DNA from: Hydractinia symbiolongicarpus | Lineage: Eukaryota; Cnidaria; Hydrozoa; Anthoathecata; Hydractiniidae | Length of the DNA stretch: 64,000 bases | Direction: 5' to 3' | Assembly: GCF_029227915.1 (NCBI RefSeq) | Contig: NC_079884.1 | Span: forward strand, 4,776,001-4,840,000 | In this document: positions 36,700 through 48,929 of the stretch, one piece after another | Numbering within the stretch: position 1 is the first letter of the stretch | Layout: each line of letters opens with the position of its first letter | Notes under the pieces: model-generated | Databases searched by the model: none | Told to the model about the DNA's origin: nothing | The model's input: only the letters and a program-made list of their open reading frames with translations | Program-made: the position numbers and the translations under genes

Positions 36700-37915
36700 A
36701 CTCCCTGGGTACTTTCTTTGTATACTTTTGACTATACGGGCCAAGCCCGGGATATACGGGAAATCGCGTGTTTTCGTTTGCCGGCGATTAAACTTCTTTT
36801 ATTCAGCGTCTCATCAAAAATGAAAACATTTTTAAAAACTACAAGTCTTATGCGTTCTAGTGGTGAAAAAATAATTTAAAAAATCGTTCTGAAAATGAGT
36901 TTACTCCCTGGGTACTTTCTTTGTATACTTTTGACTATACGGGCCAAGCCCGGGATATACGGGAAATCGCGGGTTTTCGTTTGCCGGCTATTAAACTTCT
37001 TTTATTCAGCGTCTCATCAAAAATGAAAACATTTTTAAAAACTACAAGTCTTATGGGTTTTAGTGGTGAAAAAATAATTTAAAAAATCGTTCTGAAAATG
37101 AGTTTACTCCCTGGGTACTTTCTTTGTATACTTTTGACTATACGGGCCGAGTCCGGGATTTAGGGAAATCGCAGGTTGTCGTTTGCCGGCGATTAAACTG
37201 CTTTTATTCAGCGTCTCATCAAAAATGAAAACATTTTTAAAAACTACAAGTCTCATGGGCTTTAGTGGTAAAATAGTAATTTAAAAAATCGTTTGGAAAA
37301 TGAGTTTACTCCCTGGGTACTTTCTTTGTATACTTTTGACTATACGGGCCAAGCCCGGGATATACGGGAAATCGCGTGTTTTCGTTTGCCGGCGATTAAA
37401 CTTCTTTTATTCAGCGTCTCATCAAAAATGAAAACATTTTTAAAAACTACAAGTCTTATGCGTTTTAGTGGTGAAAAAATAATTTAAAAAATCGTTCTGA
37501 AAATGAGTTTACTCCCTGGGTACTTTCTTTGTATACTTTTGACTATACGGGCCAAGCACGGGATATACGGGAAATCGCGGGTTTTCGTTTGCCGGCTATT
37601 AAACTTCTTTTATTCAGCGTCTCATCAAAAATGAAAACATTTTTAAAAACTACAAGTCTTATGGGTTTTAGTGGTGAAAAAATAATTTAAAAAATCGTTC
37701 TGAAAATGAGTTTACTCCCTGGGTACTTTCTTTGTATACTTTTGACTATACGGGCCGAGTCCGGGATTTAGGGAAATCGCAGGTTTTCGTTTGCCGGCGA
37801 TTAAACTGCTTTTATTCAGCGTCTCATCAAAAATGAAAACATTTTTAAAAACTACAAGTCTCATGGGCTTTAGTGGTAAAATAGTAATTTAAAAAATCGT
37901 TTGGAAAATGAGTTT
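36700..37915 (+). repeat. 3-mer doublet, period 608 bp
   Basis: TTGCCGGCTA starts at 36981 and 37589, and the ATCGCGTGTTTTCG variant recurs near 36,764 and 37,372, both 608 apart. Each unit has a U-type monomer with GCGTG, a U-type monomer with GGCTATTAAAC and GGGTTTTAGTGG, and a P-type monomer. Small differences (AAGCCCGGG against AAGCACGGG; GTTGTCG against GTTTTCG) separate the copies. Confidence 0.87.
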
Positions 37916-40849
37916 ACTCCCTGGGTACTTTCTTTGTATACTTTTGACTATACGGGCCGAGTACGGGATTTACGGGAAATTGCGGGTTTTCGTTTGCCGG
38001 CGATTAAACTTCTTTTATTCAGCGTCTCATCAAAAATGAAAACATTTTTAAAAACTACAAGTCTCATGGGCTTTAGTGGTGAAATAGTAATTTAAAAAAT
38101 CGTTTGGGAAATGAGTTTACTCCCTGGGTACTTTCTTTGTATACTTTTGACTATACGGGCCGAGACCGGGATTTACGGGAAGTCGCGGGTTTTCGTTTGC
38201 CGGCGATTAAGCTTCTTTTATTCAGCGTCTCATCAAAAATGAAAACATTTTTAAAAACTACAAGTCTCACGGGCTTTAATGGTGAAATAATAATTTAAAA
38301 AATCGTTCGGGAAATGAGTTTACACCTTGGATACTTTCTTTGTGTACTTTTGACTATACGGGCCGAGTCCGGGATTTACGGGAAATCGCAGGTTTTCGTT
38401 TGCCGGCGATTAAACTTCTTTCATTCAGCGTCTCATCAAAAATGAAAACATTTTTACAAACTACAAGTCTCATGCGTTTTAGTGGTGAAAAAATACTTTA
38501 AAAAGTCGTTCGGGAAATGAGATTACTCCTTGGGTACTTTCCTTGTATACTTTTGATTATACGGACCGAGTCCGGGGTTTACGGGAAATGGCGGGTTTTC
38601 GTTTGCCGGCGATTAAACTTCTTTTATTCAGCGTCTCATCAAAAATGAAAACATTTTTGAAAACTACAAGTCTCATGCGTTTTAGTGGTGAAAAGATAAT
38701 TTTAAAAATCGTTTTGGAAATGAGTTTACTCACAGGGTACTTTCTTTGTATACATTCGACTATACCGGCCAAGCCCAGGATTTACGGGAAATCGCGGGTT
38801 TTTGTTTGCCGGCGATTAAACTTCTTTTATTCACCTTCCCATCAAAAATGAAAACATTTTTAAAAACTACAAGTCTCATGCGTTTTAGTGCTGAAAAAAT
38901 AATTTAAAAAATCGTTCGGGAAATGAGTTTACTCCCTGGGTACTTTCTTTGTATATTTTGACTATGCGGGCCGAGTCCGGGGTTTACGGGAAATGGCGGG
39001 TTTTCGTTTGCCGGCGATTAAACGTCTTTTATTCAGCGTCTCATCAAAAATGAAAACATTTTTGAAAACTACAAGTCTCATGCGTTTTAGTGGTGAAAAA
39101 GTAATTTAAAAAATCGTTCGGGAAATGAGTTTACTCCTTGGGTACTTTCTTCGTATACTTTTGATTATACGGGCCGAGTCCAGGGTTTACGGGAAATGGC
39201 GGGTTTTCGTTTGCCGCGATTAAATTTCTTTTATTCAGCGTCTCATCAAAAATGAAAACATTTTTAAAAACTACAAGTCTCATGGGCTTTAGTGGTGAAG
39301 TAATAATTTAAAAAATCGTTCGGGAAATGAGTTTACACCCTGGGTACTTTCTTATTATACTTTTGACTATACGGGGCGAGTCCGGGATTTACGGAAAATC
39401 GCAGGTTTTCGTTTGCTGGCGATTAAACTTCTTTCATTCAGCGTCTCATCAAAAATGAAAACATTTTTGAAAACTACAAGTCTCATGCGTTTTAGTGGTG
39501 AAAATATAATTTAAAAAATCGTTCGGGAAATGAGTTTACTCCCTGGGTGCTTTCTTTGTATACGTTTGACTATACGGGCCGAGACGGGATTTACGGGAAG
39601 TCGCGGGTTTTCGTTTGCCGGCGATTAAACTTCTTTTATTCAGCGTCTCATCAAAAATGAAAACATTTTTAAAAACTACAAGTCTCATGGGCTTTAATGG
39701 TGAAATAATAATTTAAAAAATCGTTCGGGAAATGAGTTTACACCTTGGATACTTTCTTTGTATACTTTTGACTATACGGGCCAAGTCCGGGATTTACGGG
39801 AAATCGCAGGTTTTCGTTTGCCGGCGATTAAACTTCTTTCATTCAGCGTCTCATCAAAAATGAAAACATTTTTGAAAACTACAAGTCTCATGCGTTTTAG
39901 TGCTGAAAAAATAATTTAAAAAATCGTTTGGGAAATGAGTTTACTCCCTGGGTACTTTCTTTGTATATTTTGACTATGCGGGCCGAGTCCGGGGTTTACG
40001 GGAAATGGCGGGTTTTCGTTTGCCGGCAATTAAACGTCTTTTATTCAGCGTCTCATCAAAAATAAAAACATTTTTGAAAACTACAAGTCTCATGGGCTTT
40101 AGTGGTGAAGTAATAATTTAAAAAATCGTTCGGGAAATGAGTTTACACCCTGGGTACTTTCTTATTATACTTTTGATTATACGGGCCAAGTCCAGGGTTT
40201 ACGGGAAATGGCGGGTTTTCGTTTGCCGGCGATTAAACTTCTTTTATTCAGCGTCTCATCAAAAATGAAAACATTTTTAAAAACTACAAGTCTCATGGGC
40301 TTTAGTGGTGAAGTAATAATTTAAAAAATCGTTCGGGAAATGAGTTTACACCCTGGGTACTTTCTTATTATACTTTTGACTATACAGGCCGAGTCCGGGA
40401 TTTACGGAAAATCGCAGGTTTTCGTTTGCTGGCGATTAAACTTCTTTCATTCAGCGTCTCATCAAAAATGAAAACATTTTTGAAAACTACAAGTCTCATG
40501 CGTTTTAGTGGTGAAAATATAATTTAAAAAATCGTTCGGGAAATGAGTTTACTCCCTGGGTGCTTTCTTTGTATACGTTTGACTATACGGGCCGAGACCG
40601 GGATTTACGGGAAGTCGCGGGTTTTCGTTTGCCGGCGATTAAACTTCTTTTATTCAGCGTCTCATCAAAAATGAAAACATTTTTAAAAACTACAAGTCTC
40701 ATGGGCTTTAATGGTGTAATAATAATTTAAAAAATCGTTCGGGAAATGAGTTTACACCTTGGATACTTTCTTTGTATACTTTTGACTATACGGGCCGAGT
40801 CCGGGATTTACGGGAAATCGCAGGTTTTCGTTTGCCGGCGATTAAACTT
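37916..40849 (+). repeat. Boundary of the second and third monomer domains
   Basis: GAGTACGGG and GAGACCGGG monomers give way after about 38.5 kb to a new set: GATTATACGGACCG with GGGGTTTACGGGAAATGGC, TATATTTTGACTATGCGGG (one base lost in TATACTTTTG), CTTATTATAC (39351, 40161, 40364), GGAAAATCGCAGG with GCTGGCG, and GTGCTTTC with GTATACGTTTG. The first ACCTTCCCATC variant is near 38,833. Repeats are looser here; spacings of 810 and 203 between the CTTATTATAC monomers suggest a decayed 4-mer. Confidence 0.8.
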
Positions 40850-42335
40850 CTTTCATTCACCTTCTCATCAAAAATGAAAACATTTTTAAAAACTACAAGT
40901 CTCATGCGTTTTAGTGCTGAAAAAATAATTTAAAAAATCGTTCGGGAAATGAGTTTACTCCCTGGGTACTTTCTTTGTATATTTTGACTATGCGGGCCGA
41001 GTCCAGGATTTACGGGAAATCGCAGGTTTTCGTTTGCCGGCGATTAAACTTCTTTTATTCACCTTCTCATCAAAAATGAAAACATTTTTAAAAACTACAA
41101 GTCTCATGCGTTTAAGTGGTGAAATAATAATTTAAAAAATCGTTTGGGAAACGAGTTTACTCCCTGGGTACTTTCTTTGTATACTTTTGACTATACGGGC
41201 CGAGTCCAGGATTTACGGGAAATCGCAGGTTTTCGTTTGCCGGCGATTAAACTTCTTTTATTCACCTTCTCATCAAAAATGAAAACATTTGTAAAAACTA
41301 CAAGTCTCATGCGTTTTAGTGCTGAAAAAATAATTTAAAAAAATTGTTCGGGAAATGAGTTTACTCCCTGGGTACTTTCTTTGTATATTTTGACTATGCG
41401 GGCCGAGTCCGGGGTTTACGGGAAATGGCGGGTTTTCGTTTGCCGGCGGTTAAACGTCTTTTATTCAGCGTCTCATCAAAAATGAAAACATTTTTGAAAA
41501 CTACAAGTCTCATGCGTTTTAGTGGTGAAAAAGTAATTTAAAAAATCGTTCGGGAAATGAGTTTACTCCCTGGGTACTTTCTTTGTATACTTTTGATTAT
41601 ACGGGCCGAGTCCAGGGTTTAAGGGAAATGGCGGGTTTTCGTTTGCCGGCGATTAAACTTCTTTTATTCAGCGTCTCATCAAAAATGAAAACATTTTTAA
41701 AAACTACAAGTCTCATGGGCTTTAGTGGTGAAGTAATAATTTAAAAAATCGTTCGGGAAATTAGTTTACACCCTGGGTAGTTTCTTATTATACTTTTGAC
41801 TGTACGGGACGAGTCCGGGATTTACGGAAAATCGCAGGTTTTCGTTTGCTGGCGATTAAACTTCTTTCATTCAGCGTCTCATCAAAAATGAAAACATTTT
41901 TGAAAACTACAAGTCTCATGCGTTTTAGTGGTGAAAATATAATTTAAAAAATCGTTCGGGAAATGAGTTTACTCCCTGGGTGCTTTCTTTGTATACGTTT
42001 GACTATACGGGCCGAGACCGGGATTTACGGGAAGTCGCGGGTTTTCGTTTGCCGGCGATTAAACTTCTTTTATTCAGCGTCTCATCAAAAATGAAAACAT
42101 TTTTAAAAACTACAAGTCTCATGGGCTTTAATGGTGAAATAATAATTTAAAAAATCGTTCGGGAAATGAGTTTACACCTTGGATACTTTCTTTGTATACT
42201 TTTGACTATACGGGCCGAGTCCGGGATTTACGGGAAATCGCAGGTTTTCGTTTGCCGGCGATTAAACTTCTTTCATTCAGCGTCTCATCAAAAATGAAAA
42301 CATTTTTGAAAACTACAAGTCTCATGCGTTTTAGT
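40850..42335 (+). repeat. Long-range duplicated segment, copy 1 (offset ~4258 bp)
   Basis: A run of about seven monomers recurs 4258-4259 bases downstream: GTAAAAACTA after ACATTT at 41291 and 45550, and the rare GGGTAGTTTC at 41775 and 46033. It includes three monomers with ACCTTCTCATC in place of AGCGTCTCATC and others with GGGAAACGAG and GCGGTTAAACG. The two copies flank a locally expanded 5-mer, so the duplication is older than, or was split by, that expansion. Confidence 0.82.
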
Positions 42336-43875
42336 GGTGAAAAGATAATTTAAAAAATCGTTTTGGAAATGAGTTTACTCACAGGGTACTTTCTTTGTAT
42401 ACATTCGACTATACCGGCCAAGCCCGGGATTTACGGGAAATCGCGGGTTTTCGTTTGCCGGCGATTAAACTTCTTTTATTCAGCGTCTCATCAAAAATGA
42501 AAACATTTTTAAAAACTACAAGTCTCATGGGCTTTAGTGGTGAAGTAATAATTTAAAAAATCGTTCGGGAAATGAGTTTACACCCTGGGTACTTTCTTAT
42601 TATACTTTTGACTATACGGGCCGAGTCCGGGATTTACGGAAAATCGCAGGTTTTCGTTTGCTGGCGATTAAACTTCTTTCATTCAGCGTCTCATCAAAAA
42701 TGAAAACATTTTTGAAAACTACAAGTCTCATGCGTTTTAGTGGTGAAAATATAATTTAAAAAATCGTTCGGGAATGAGTTTACTCCCTGGGTACTTTCTT
42801 TGTATACGTTTGACTATACAAGCCGAGACCGGGATTTACAGGAAGTCGCGGGTTTTCGTTTGCTGGCGATTAAACTTCTTTCATTCAGCGTCTCATCAAA
42901 AATGAAAACATTTTTGAAAACTACAAGTCTCATGCGTTTTAGTGGTGAAAATATAATTTAAAAAATCGTTCGGGAAATGAGTTTACTCCCTGGGTGCTTT
43001 CTTTGTATACGTTTGACTATACGGGCCGAGACCGGGATTTACGGGAAGTCGCGGGTTTTCGTTTGCCGGCGATTAAACTTCTTTTATTCAGCGTCTCATC
43101 AAAAATGAAAACATTTTTAAAAACTACAAGTCTCATGGGCTTTAATGGTGAAATAATAATTTAAAAAATCGTTCGGGAAATGAGTTTACACCTTGGATAC
43201 TTTCTTTGTATACTTTTGACTATACGGGCCGAGTCCGGGATTTACGGGAAATCGCAGGTTTTCGTTTGCCGGCGATTAAACTTCTTTCATTCAGCGTCTC
43301 ATCAAAAATGAAAACATTTTTGAAAACTACAAGTCTCATGCGTTTTAGTGGTGAAAAGATAATTTAAAAAATCGTTTTGGAAATGAGTTTACTCACAGGG
43401 TACTTTCTTTGTATACATTCGACTATACCGGCCAAGCCCGGGATTTACGGGAAATCGCGGGTTTTCGTTTGCCGGCGATTAAACTTCTTTTATTCAGCGT
43501 CTCATCAAAAATGAAAACATTTTTAAAAACTACAAGTCTCATGGGCTTTAGTGGTGAAGTAATAATTTAAAAAATCGTTCGGGAAATGAGTTTACACCCT
43601 GGGTACTTTCTTATTATACTTTTGACTATACGGGCCGAGTCCGGGATTTACGGAAAATCGCAGGTTTTCGTTTGCTGGCGATTAAACTTCTTTCATTCAG
43701 CGTCTCATCAAAAATGAAAACATTTTTGAAAACTACAAGTCTCATGCGTTTTAGTGGTGAAAATATAATTTAAAAAATCGTTCGGGAATGAGTTTACTCC
43801 CTGGGTGCTTTCTTTGTATACGTTTGACTATACAAGCCGAGACCGGGATTTACAGGAAGTCGCGGGTTTTCGTTT
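41848..43875 (+). repeat. 5-mer doublet, period 1014 bp
   Basis: Markers 1014 apart: CGGGAATGAG (one A lost) at 42769 and 43783, ATACCGGCC at 42411 and 43425, and the ACAAGCCGAGACC / TTTACAGG pair near 42,817 and 43,831. The joint is near 42,862, where a GAAGTCGCGGG left half is fused to a GCTGGCG...CTTTCATTCAGCG right half. This is a chimeric monomer made by in-register exchange. Confidence 0.87.
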
Positions 43876-45108
43876 GCCGGCGATTAAATTCTTTTATTCA
43901 GCGTCTCATCAAAAATGAAAACATTTTTAAAAACTACAAGTCTCATGGGCTTTAATGGTGAAATAATAATTTAAAAAATCGTTCGGGAAATGAGTTTACA
44001 CCTTGGATACTTTCTTTGTATACTTTTGACTATACGGGCCGAGTCCGGGATTTACGGGAAATGGCGGGTTTTCGTTTGCCGGCGATTAAACTTCTTTTAT
44101 TCAGCGTCTCATCAAAAATGAGAACATTTTTAAAAACTACAAGTCTCATGGGCTTTAGTGGTGAAGTAATAATTTAAAAAATCGTTCGGGAAATGAGTTT
44201 ACACCCTGGGTACTTTCTTATTATACTTTTGACTATACGGGCCGAGTCCGGGATTTACGGAAAATCGCAGGTTTTCGTTTGCTGGCGATTAAACTTCTTT
44301 CATTCAGCGTCTCATCAAAAATGAAAACATTTTTGAAAACTACAAGTCTCATGCGTTTTAGTGGTGAAAATATAATTTAAAAAATCGTTCGGGAAATGAG
44401 TTTACGCCCTGGGTGCTTTCTTTGTATACGTTTGACTATACGGGCCGAGACCGGGATTTACGGGAAGTCGCGGGTTTTCGTTTGCCGGCGATTAAACTTC
44501 TTTTATTCAGCGTCTCATCAAAAATGAAAACATTTTTAAAAACTACAAGTCTCATGGGCTTTAATGGTGTAATAATAATTTAAAAAATCGTTCGGGAAAT
44601 GAGTTTACACCTTGGATACTTTCTTTGTATACTTTTGACTATACGGGCCGAGTCCGGGATTTACGGGAAATCGCAGGTTTTCGTTTGCCGGCGATTAAAC
44701 TTCTTTCATTCAGCGTCTCATCAAAAATGAAAACATTTTTGAAAACTACAAGTCTCATGCGTTTTAGTGGTGAAAAAATAATTTAAAAAGTCGTTCGGGA
44801 AATGAGTTTACTCCCTGGGTACTTTCTTTTTATACTTTTGACTATACGGGCCGTGTCCGGGATTTACGGGAAATCGCAGGTTTTCGTTTGCCGGCGATTA
44901 AACTTCTTTCATTCAGCGTCTCATCAAAAATGAAAACATTTTTGAAAACTACAAGTCTCATGCGTTTTAGTGGTGAAATAATATTTTAAAAAATCGTTTG
45001 GGAAACGAGTTTACTCCCTGGGTACTTTCTTTGTATACTTTTGACTATACGGGCCGAGTCCAGGATTTACGGGAAATCGCAGGTTTTCGTTTGCCGGCGA
45101 TTAAACTT
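43876..45108 (+). repeat. Third-domain monomers between duplicated segments
   Basis: About six monomers of the CTTATTATAC (44,217), GTGCTTTC/GTATACGTTTG and GAGTCCGGG types. Small private changes are visible: AAATTCTTTTATTC lacks two bases near 43,888, ATGAGAACATT near 44,119, and CCGTGTCCGGG near 44,851. The run continues the order of the adjoining 5-mer for three monomers and then changes to the GAAACGAG type near 45,000. No other sequence is present. Confidence 0.78.
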
Positions 45109-46594
45109 CTTTTATTCACCTTCTCATCAAAAATGAAAACATTTTTAAAAACTACAAGTCTCATGCGTTTTAGTGCTGAAAAAATAATTTAAAAAATCGT
45201 TCAGGAAATGAGTTTACTCCCTGGGTACTTTCTTTGTATATTTTGACTATGCGGGCCGAGTCCAGGATTTACGGGAAATCGCAGGTTTTCGTTTGCCGGC
45301 GATTAAACTTCTTTTATTCACCTTCTCATCAAAAATGAAAACATTTTTAAAAACTACAAGTCTCATGCGTTTTAGTGGTGAAATAATAATTTAAAAAATC
45401 GTTTGGGAAACGAGTTTACTCCCTGGGTACTTTCTTTGTATACTTTTGACTATACGGGCCGAGTCCAGGATTTACGGGAAATCGCAGGTTTTCGTTTGCC
45501 GGCGATTAAACTTCTTTTATTCACCTTCTCATCAAAAATGAAAACATTTGTAAAAACTACAAGTCTCATGCGTTTTAGTGCTGAAAAAATAATTTAAAAA
45601 ATTGTTCGGGAAATGAGTTTACTCCCTGGGTACTTTCTTTGTATATTTTGACTATGCGGGCCGAGTCCGGGGTTTACGGGAAATGGCGGGTTTTCGTTTG
45701 CCGGCGGTTAAACGTCTTTTATTCAGCGTCTCATCAAAAATGAAAACATTTTTGAAAACTACAAGTCTCATGCGTTTTAGTGGTGAAAAAGTAATTTAAA
45801 AAATCGTTCGGAAAATGAGTTTACTCCCTGGGTACTTTCTTTGTATACTTTTGATTATACGGGCCGAGTCCAGGGTTTACGGGAAATGGCGGGTTTTCGT
45901 TTGCCGGCGATTAAACTTCTTTTATTCAGCGTCTCATCAAAAATGAAAACATTTTTAAAAACTACAAGTCTCATGGGCTTTAGTGGTGAAGTAATAATTT
46001 AAAAAATCGTTCGGGAAATTCGTTTACTCCCTGGGTAGTTTCTTATTATACTTTTGACTGTACGGGCCGAGTCCGGGATTTACGGAAAATCGCAGGTTTT
46101 CGTTTGCTGGCGATTAAACTTCTTTCATTCAGCGTCTCATCAAAAATGAAAACATTTTTGAAAACTACAAGTCTCATGCGTTTTAGTGGTGAAAATATAA
46201 TTTAAAAAATCGTTCGGGAAATGAGTTTACTCCCTGGGTGCTTTCTTTGTATACGTTTGACTATACGGGCCGAGACCGGGATTTACGGGAAGTCGCGGGT
46301 TTTCGTTTGCCGGCGATTAAACTTCTTTTATTCAGCGTCTCATCAAAAATGAAAACATTTTTAAAAACTACAAGTCTCATGGGCTTTAATGGTGAAATAA
46401 TAATTTAAAAAATCGTTCGGGAAATGAGTTTACACCTTGGATACTTTCTTTGTATACTTTTGACTATACGGGCCGAGTCCGGGATTTACGGGAAATCGCA
46501 GGTTTTCGTTTGCCGGCGATTAAACTTCTTTCATTCAGCGTCTCATCAAAAATGAAAACATTTTTGAAAACTACAAGTCTCATGCGTTTTAGTG
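45109..46594 (+). repeat. Long-range duplicated segment, copy 2
   Basis: Counterpart of 40,850-42,335 at offset about 4258-4259. It keeps the ACCTTCTCATC monomers, the ATTTGTAAAAAC change (GTAAAAACTA at 45550) and GGGTAGTTTC (46033). Visible differences include AAATTCGTTTACTCCC against AAATTAGTTTACACCC just before that marker. The match is lost near the AAAAGTCG / AAAAATCGTTTTGG difference at the right end. Confidence 0.82.
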
Positions 46595-48929
46595 GTGAAA
46601 AAATAATTTAAAAAGTCGTTCGGGAAATGAGTTTACTCCCTGGGTACTTTCTTTGTATACTTTTGATTATACGGACCGAGACCGGGGTTTACGGGAAATG
46701 GCGGGTTTTCGTTTGCCGGCGATTAAACTTCTTTTATTCAGCGTCTCATCAAAAATGAAAACATTTTTGAAAACTACAAGTCTCATGCGTTTTAGTGGTG
46801 AAAAGATAATTTAAAAAATCGTTTTGGAAATGAGTTTACTCACAGGGTACTTTCTTTGTATACATTCGACTATACCGGCCAAGCCCGGGATTTACGGAAA
46901 ATCGCGGGTTTTCGTTTGCCGGCGATTAAACTTCTTTTATTCAGCGTCTCATCAAAAATGAAAAAAATTTTAAAAACTACAAGTCTCATGGGCTTTAGTG
47001 GTGAAATAATAATTCGAAAAATCGTTTGGGAAATTAGTTTACTCCCTGGGTACTTTCTTTGTATACTTTTGACTATACGGGCCGAGTCCGGGATTTACGG
47101 GAAATCTCGGGTTTTCGTTTGCCGGCGATTAAACCTCTTTCATTAAGCGTCTCATCAAAAATGAAAACATTTTTGAAAACTACAAGTCTCATGCGTTTTC
47201 GTGGTGAAAAAATAAATTAAAAAATCGTTCGGGAAATGAGTTTACTCCCTGGGTACTATCTTTGTATACTTTTGACTATACGGGCCAAGCCCGGGATTTA
47301 CGGGAAATCTCGGGTTTTCGTTTGCCGACGATTAAACCTCTTTCATTAAGCATCTCATCAAAAATGAAAACATTTTTGAAAACTACAAGTCTCATGCGTT
47401 TTAGTGTTGAAAAAATAAATTAAAAAATCGTTCTGGAAATGAGTTTACTCACAGGGTACTTTCTTTGTATACATTCGACTATACGGGCCAAGCCCGGGAT
47501 TTACGGGAAATCGCGGGTTTTCGTTTGCCAGCGATTAAACCTGTTTCATTAAGCGTCTCATCAAAAATGAAAACATTTTTGAAAACTGCAAGTCTCATGC
47601 GTTTTAGTGGTGAAAAGATAATTGAAAAAATCGTTTCGGAAATGAGTTTACTCACAGGGTACTTTCTTTGTACACAATCGACTATACGTGCCAAGCCCGG
47701 GATTTACGGGAAATCGCGGGTTTTTGTTTGCCGGCGATTAAACAACTTTCATTAAACGTCTCATCAAAAATGAAAACATTTCTGAAAACTACAAGTCTCA
47801 TGCGTTTTAGTGGAGAAAATTAATTTAAAAAATCGTTCGGGAAATGAGTTTACTCGCTGGGTACTTTCTTTGTATACTTTTGACTATACGGGCCGAGTTC
47901 GAGATTTACGGGAAGTCGCGGATTTTCGTTTGCCAGCAATTAAACTTCTTTTATTCAGCGTCTCATCAAAAATGAAAACATTTTTGAAAACTACAAGTCT
48001 CATGCGTTTTAGTGGTGAAAAAATAAATTAAAAAATCGTTCGGGAAATGAGTTTACTCCCTGGGTACTATCTTTGTATACTTTTGACTATACGGGCCAAG
48101 CCCGGGATTTACGGGAAATCTCGGGTTTTCGTTTGCCGGCGATTAAACCTCTTTCATTAAGCATCTCATCAAAAATGAAAACATTTTTGAAAACTACAAG
48201 TCTCATGCGTTTTAGTGTTGAAAAAATAAATTAAAAAATCGTTCTGGAAATGAGTTTACTTACAGGGTACTTTCTTTGTATACATTCGACTATACGGGCC
48301 AAGCCCGGGATTTACGGGAAATCGCGGCTTTTCGTTTGCCAGCGATTAAACCTGTTTCATTAAGCGTCTCATCAAAAATGAAAACATTTTTGAAAACTGC
48401 AAGTCTCACGCGTTTTAGTGGTGAAAAGATAATTGAAAAAATCGTTTCGGAAATGAGTTTACTCACAGGGTACTTTCTTTGTACACATTCGACTATACGG
48501 GCCAAGCCCGGGATTTACGGGAAATCGAGGGTTTTTGTTTGCCGGCGATTAAACAACTTTCATTAAACGCCTCATCAAAAATGAAAACATTTTTGAAAAC
48601 TACAAGTCTCATGCGTTTTAGTGGAGAAAATTAATTTAAAAAATCGTTCGGGAAATGAGTTTACTCGCTGGGTACTTTCTTTGTATAATTTTGACTATAC
48701 GGGCCGAGTTCGGGATTTACGGGAAGTCGCGGATTTTCGTTTGCCGGCAATTAAACTTCTTTTATTCAGCGTCTCATCAAAAATGAAAACATTTTTGAAA
48801 ACTACAAGTCTCATGCGTTTTAGTGGTGAAAAAATAAATTAAAAAATCGTTCGGGAAATGAGTTTACTCCCTGGGTACTATCTTTGTATACTTTTGACTA
48901 TACGGGCCAAGCCCGGGATTTACGGGAAA
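46595..48929 (+). repeat. Start of fourth monomer domain; 4-mer of 811 bp
   Basis: New diagnostic strings appear: GGGTACTATCTTTG, AAATCTCGGG, TGTACACATTCG, AAACAACTTTCATTAAACG and GTGGAGAAAATTAATTT (47812 and 48623, 811 apart). The 47.4-48.2 kb block repeats once at offset 811, with changes such as TGTACACAATCG against TGTACACATTCG and GTATAATTTTGAC near 48,687. A rightward step of only three monomers (608 bp) then follows. Confidence 0.82.

Noticed and set aside
47890-47915. RNA polymerase III B box (GTTCGAG string, also near 56,010)
   Set aside because: Only the first part of GGTTCGANTCC matches and no A box or tRNA-like fold surrounds it. Most copies read GTTCGGG.
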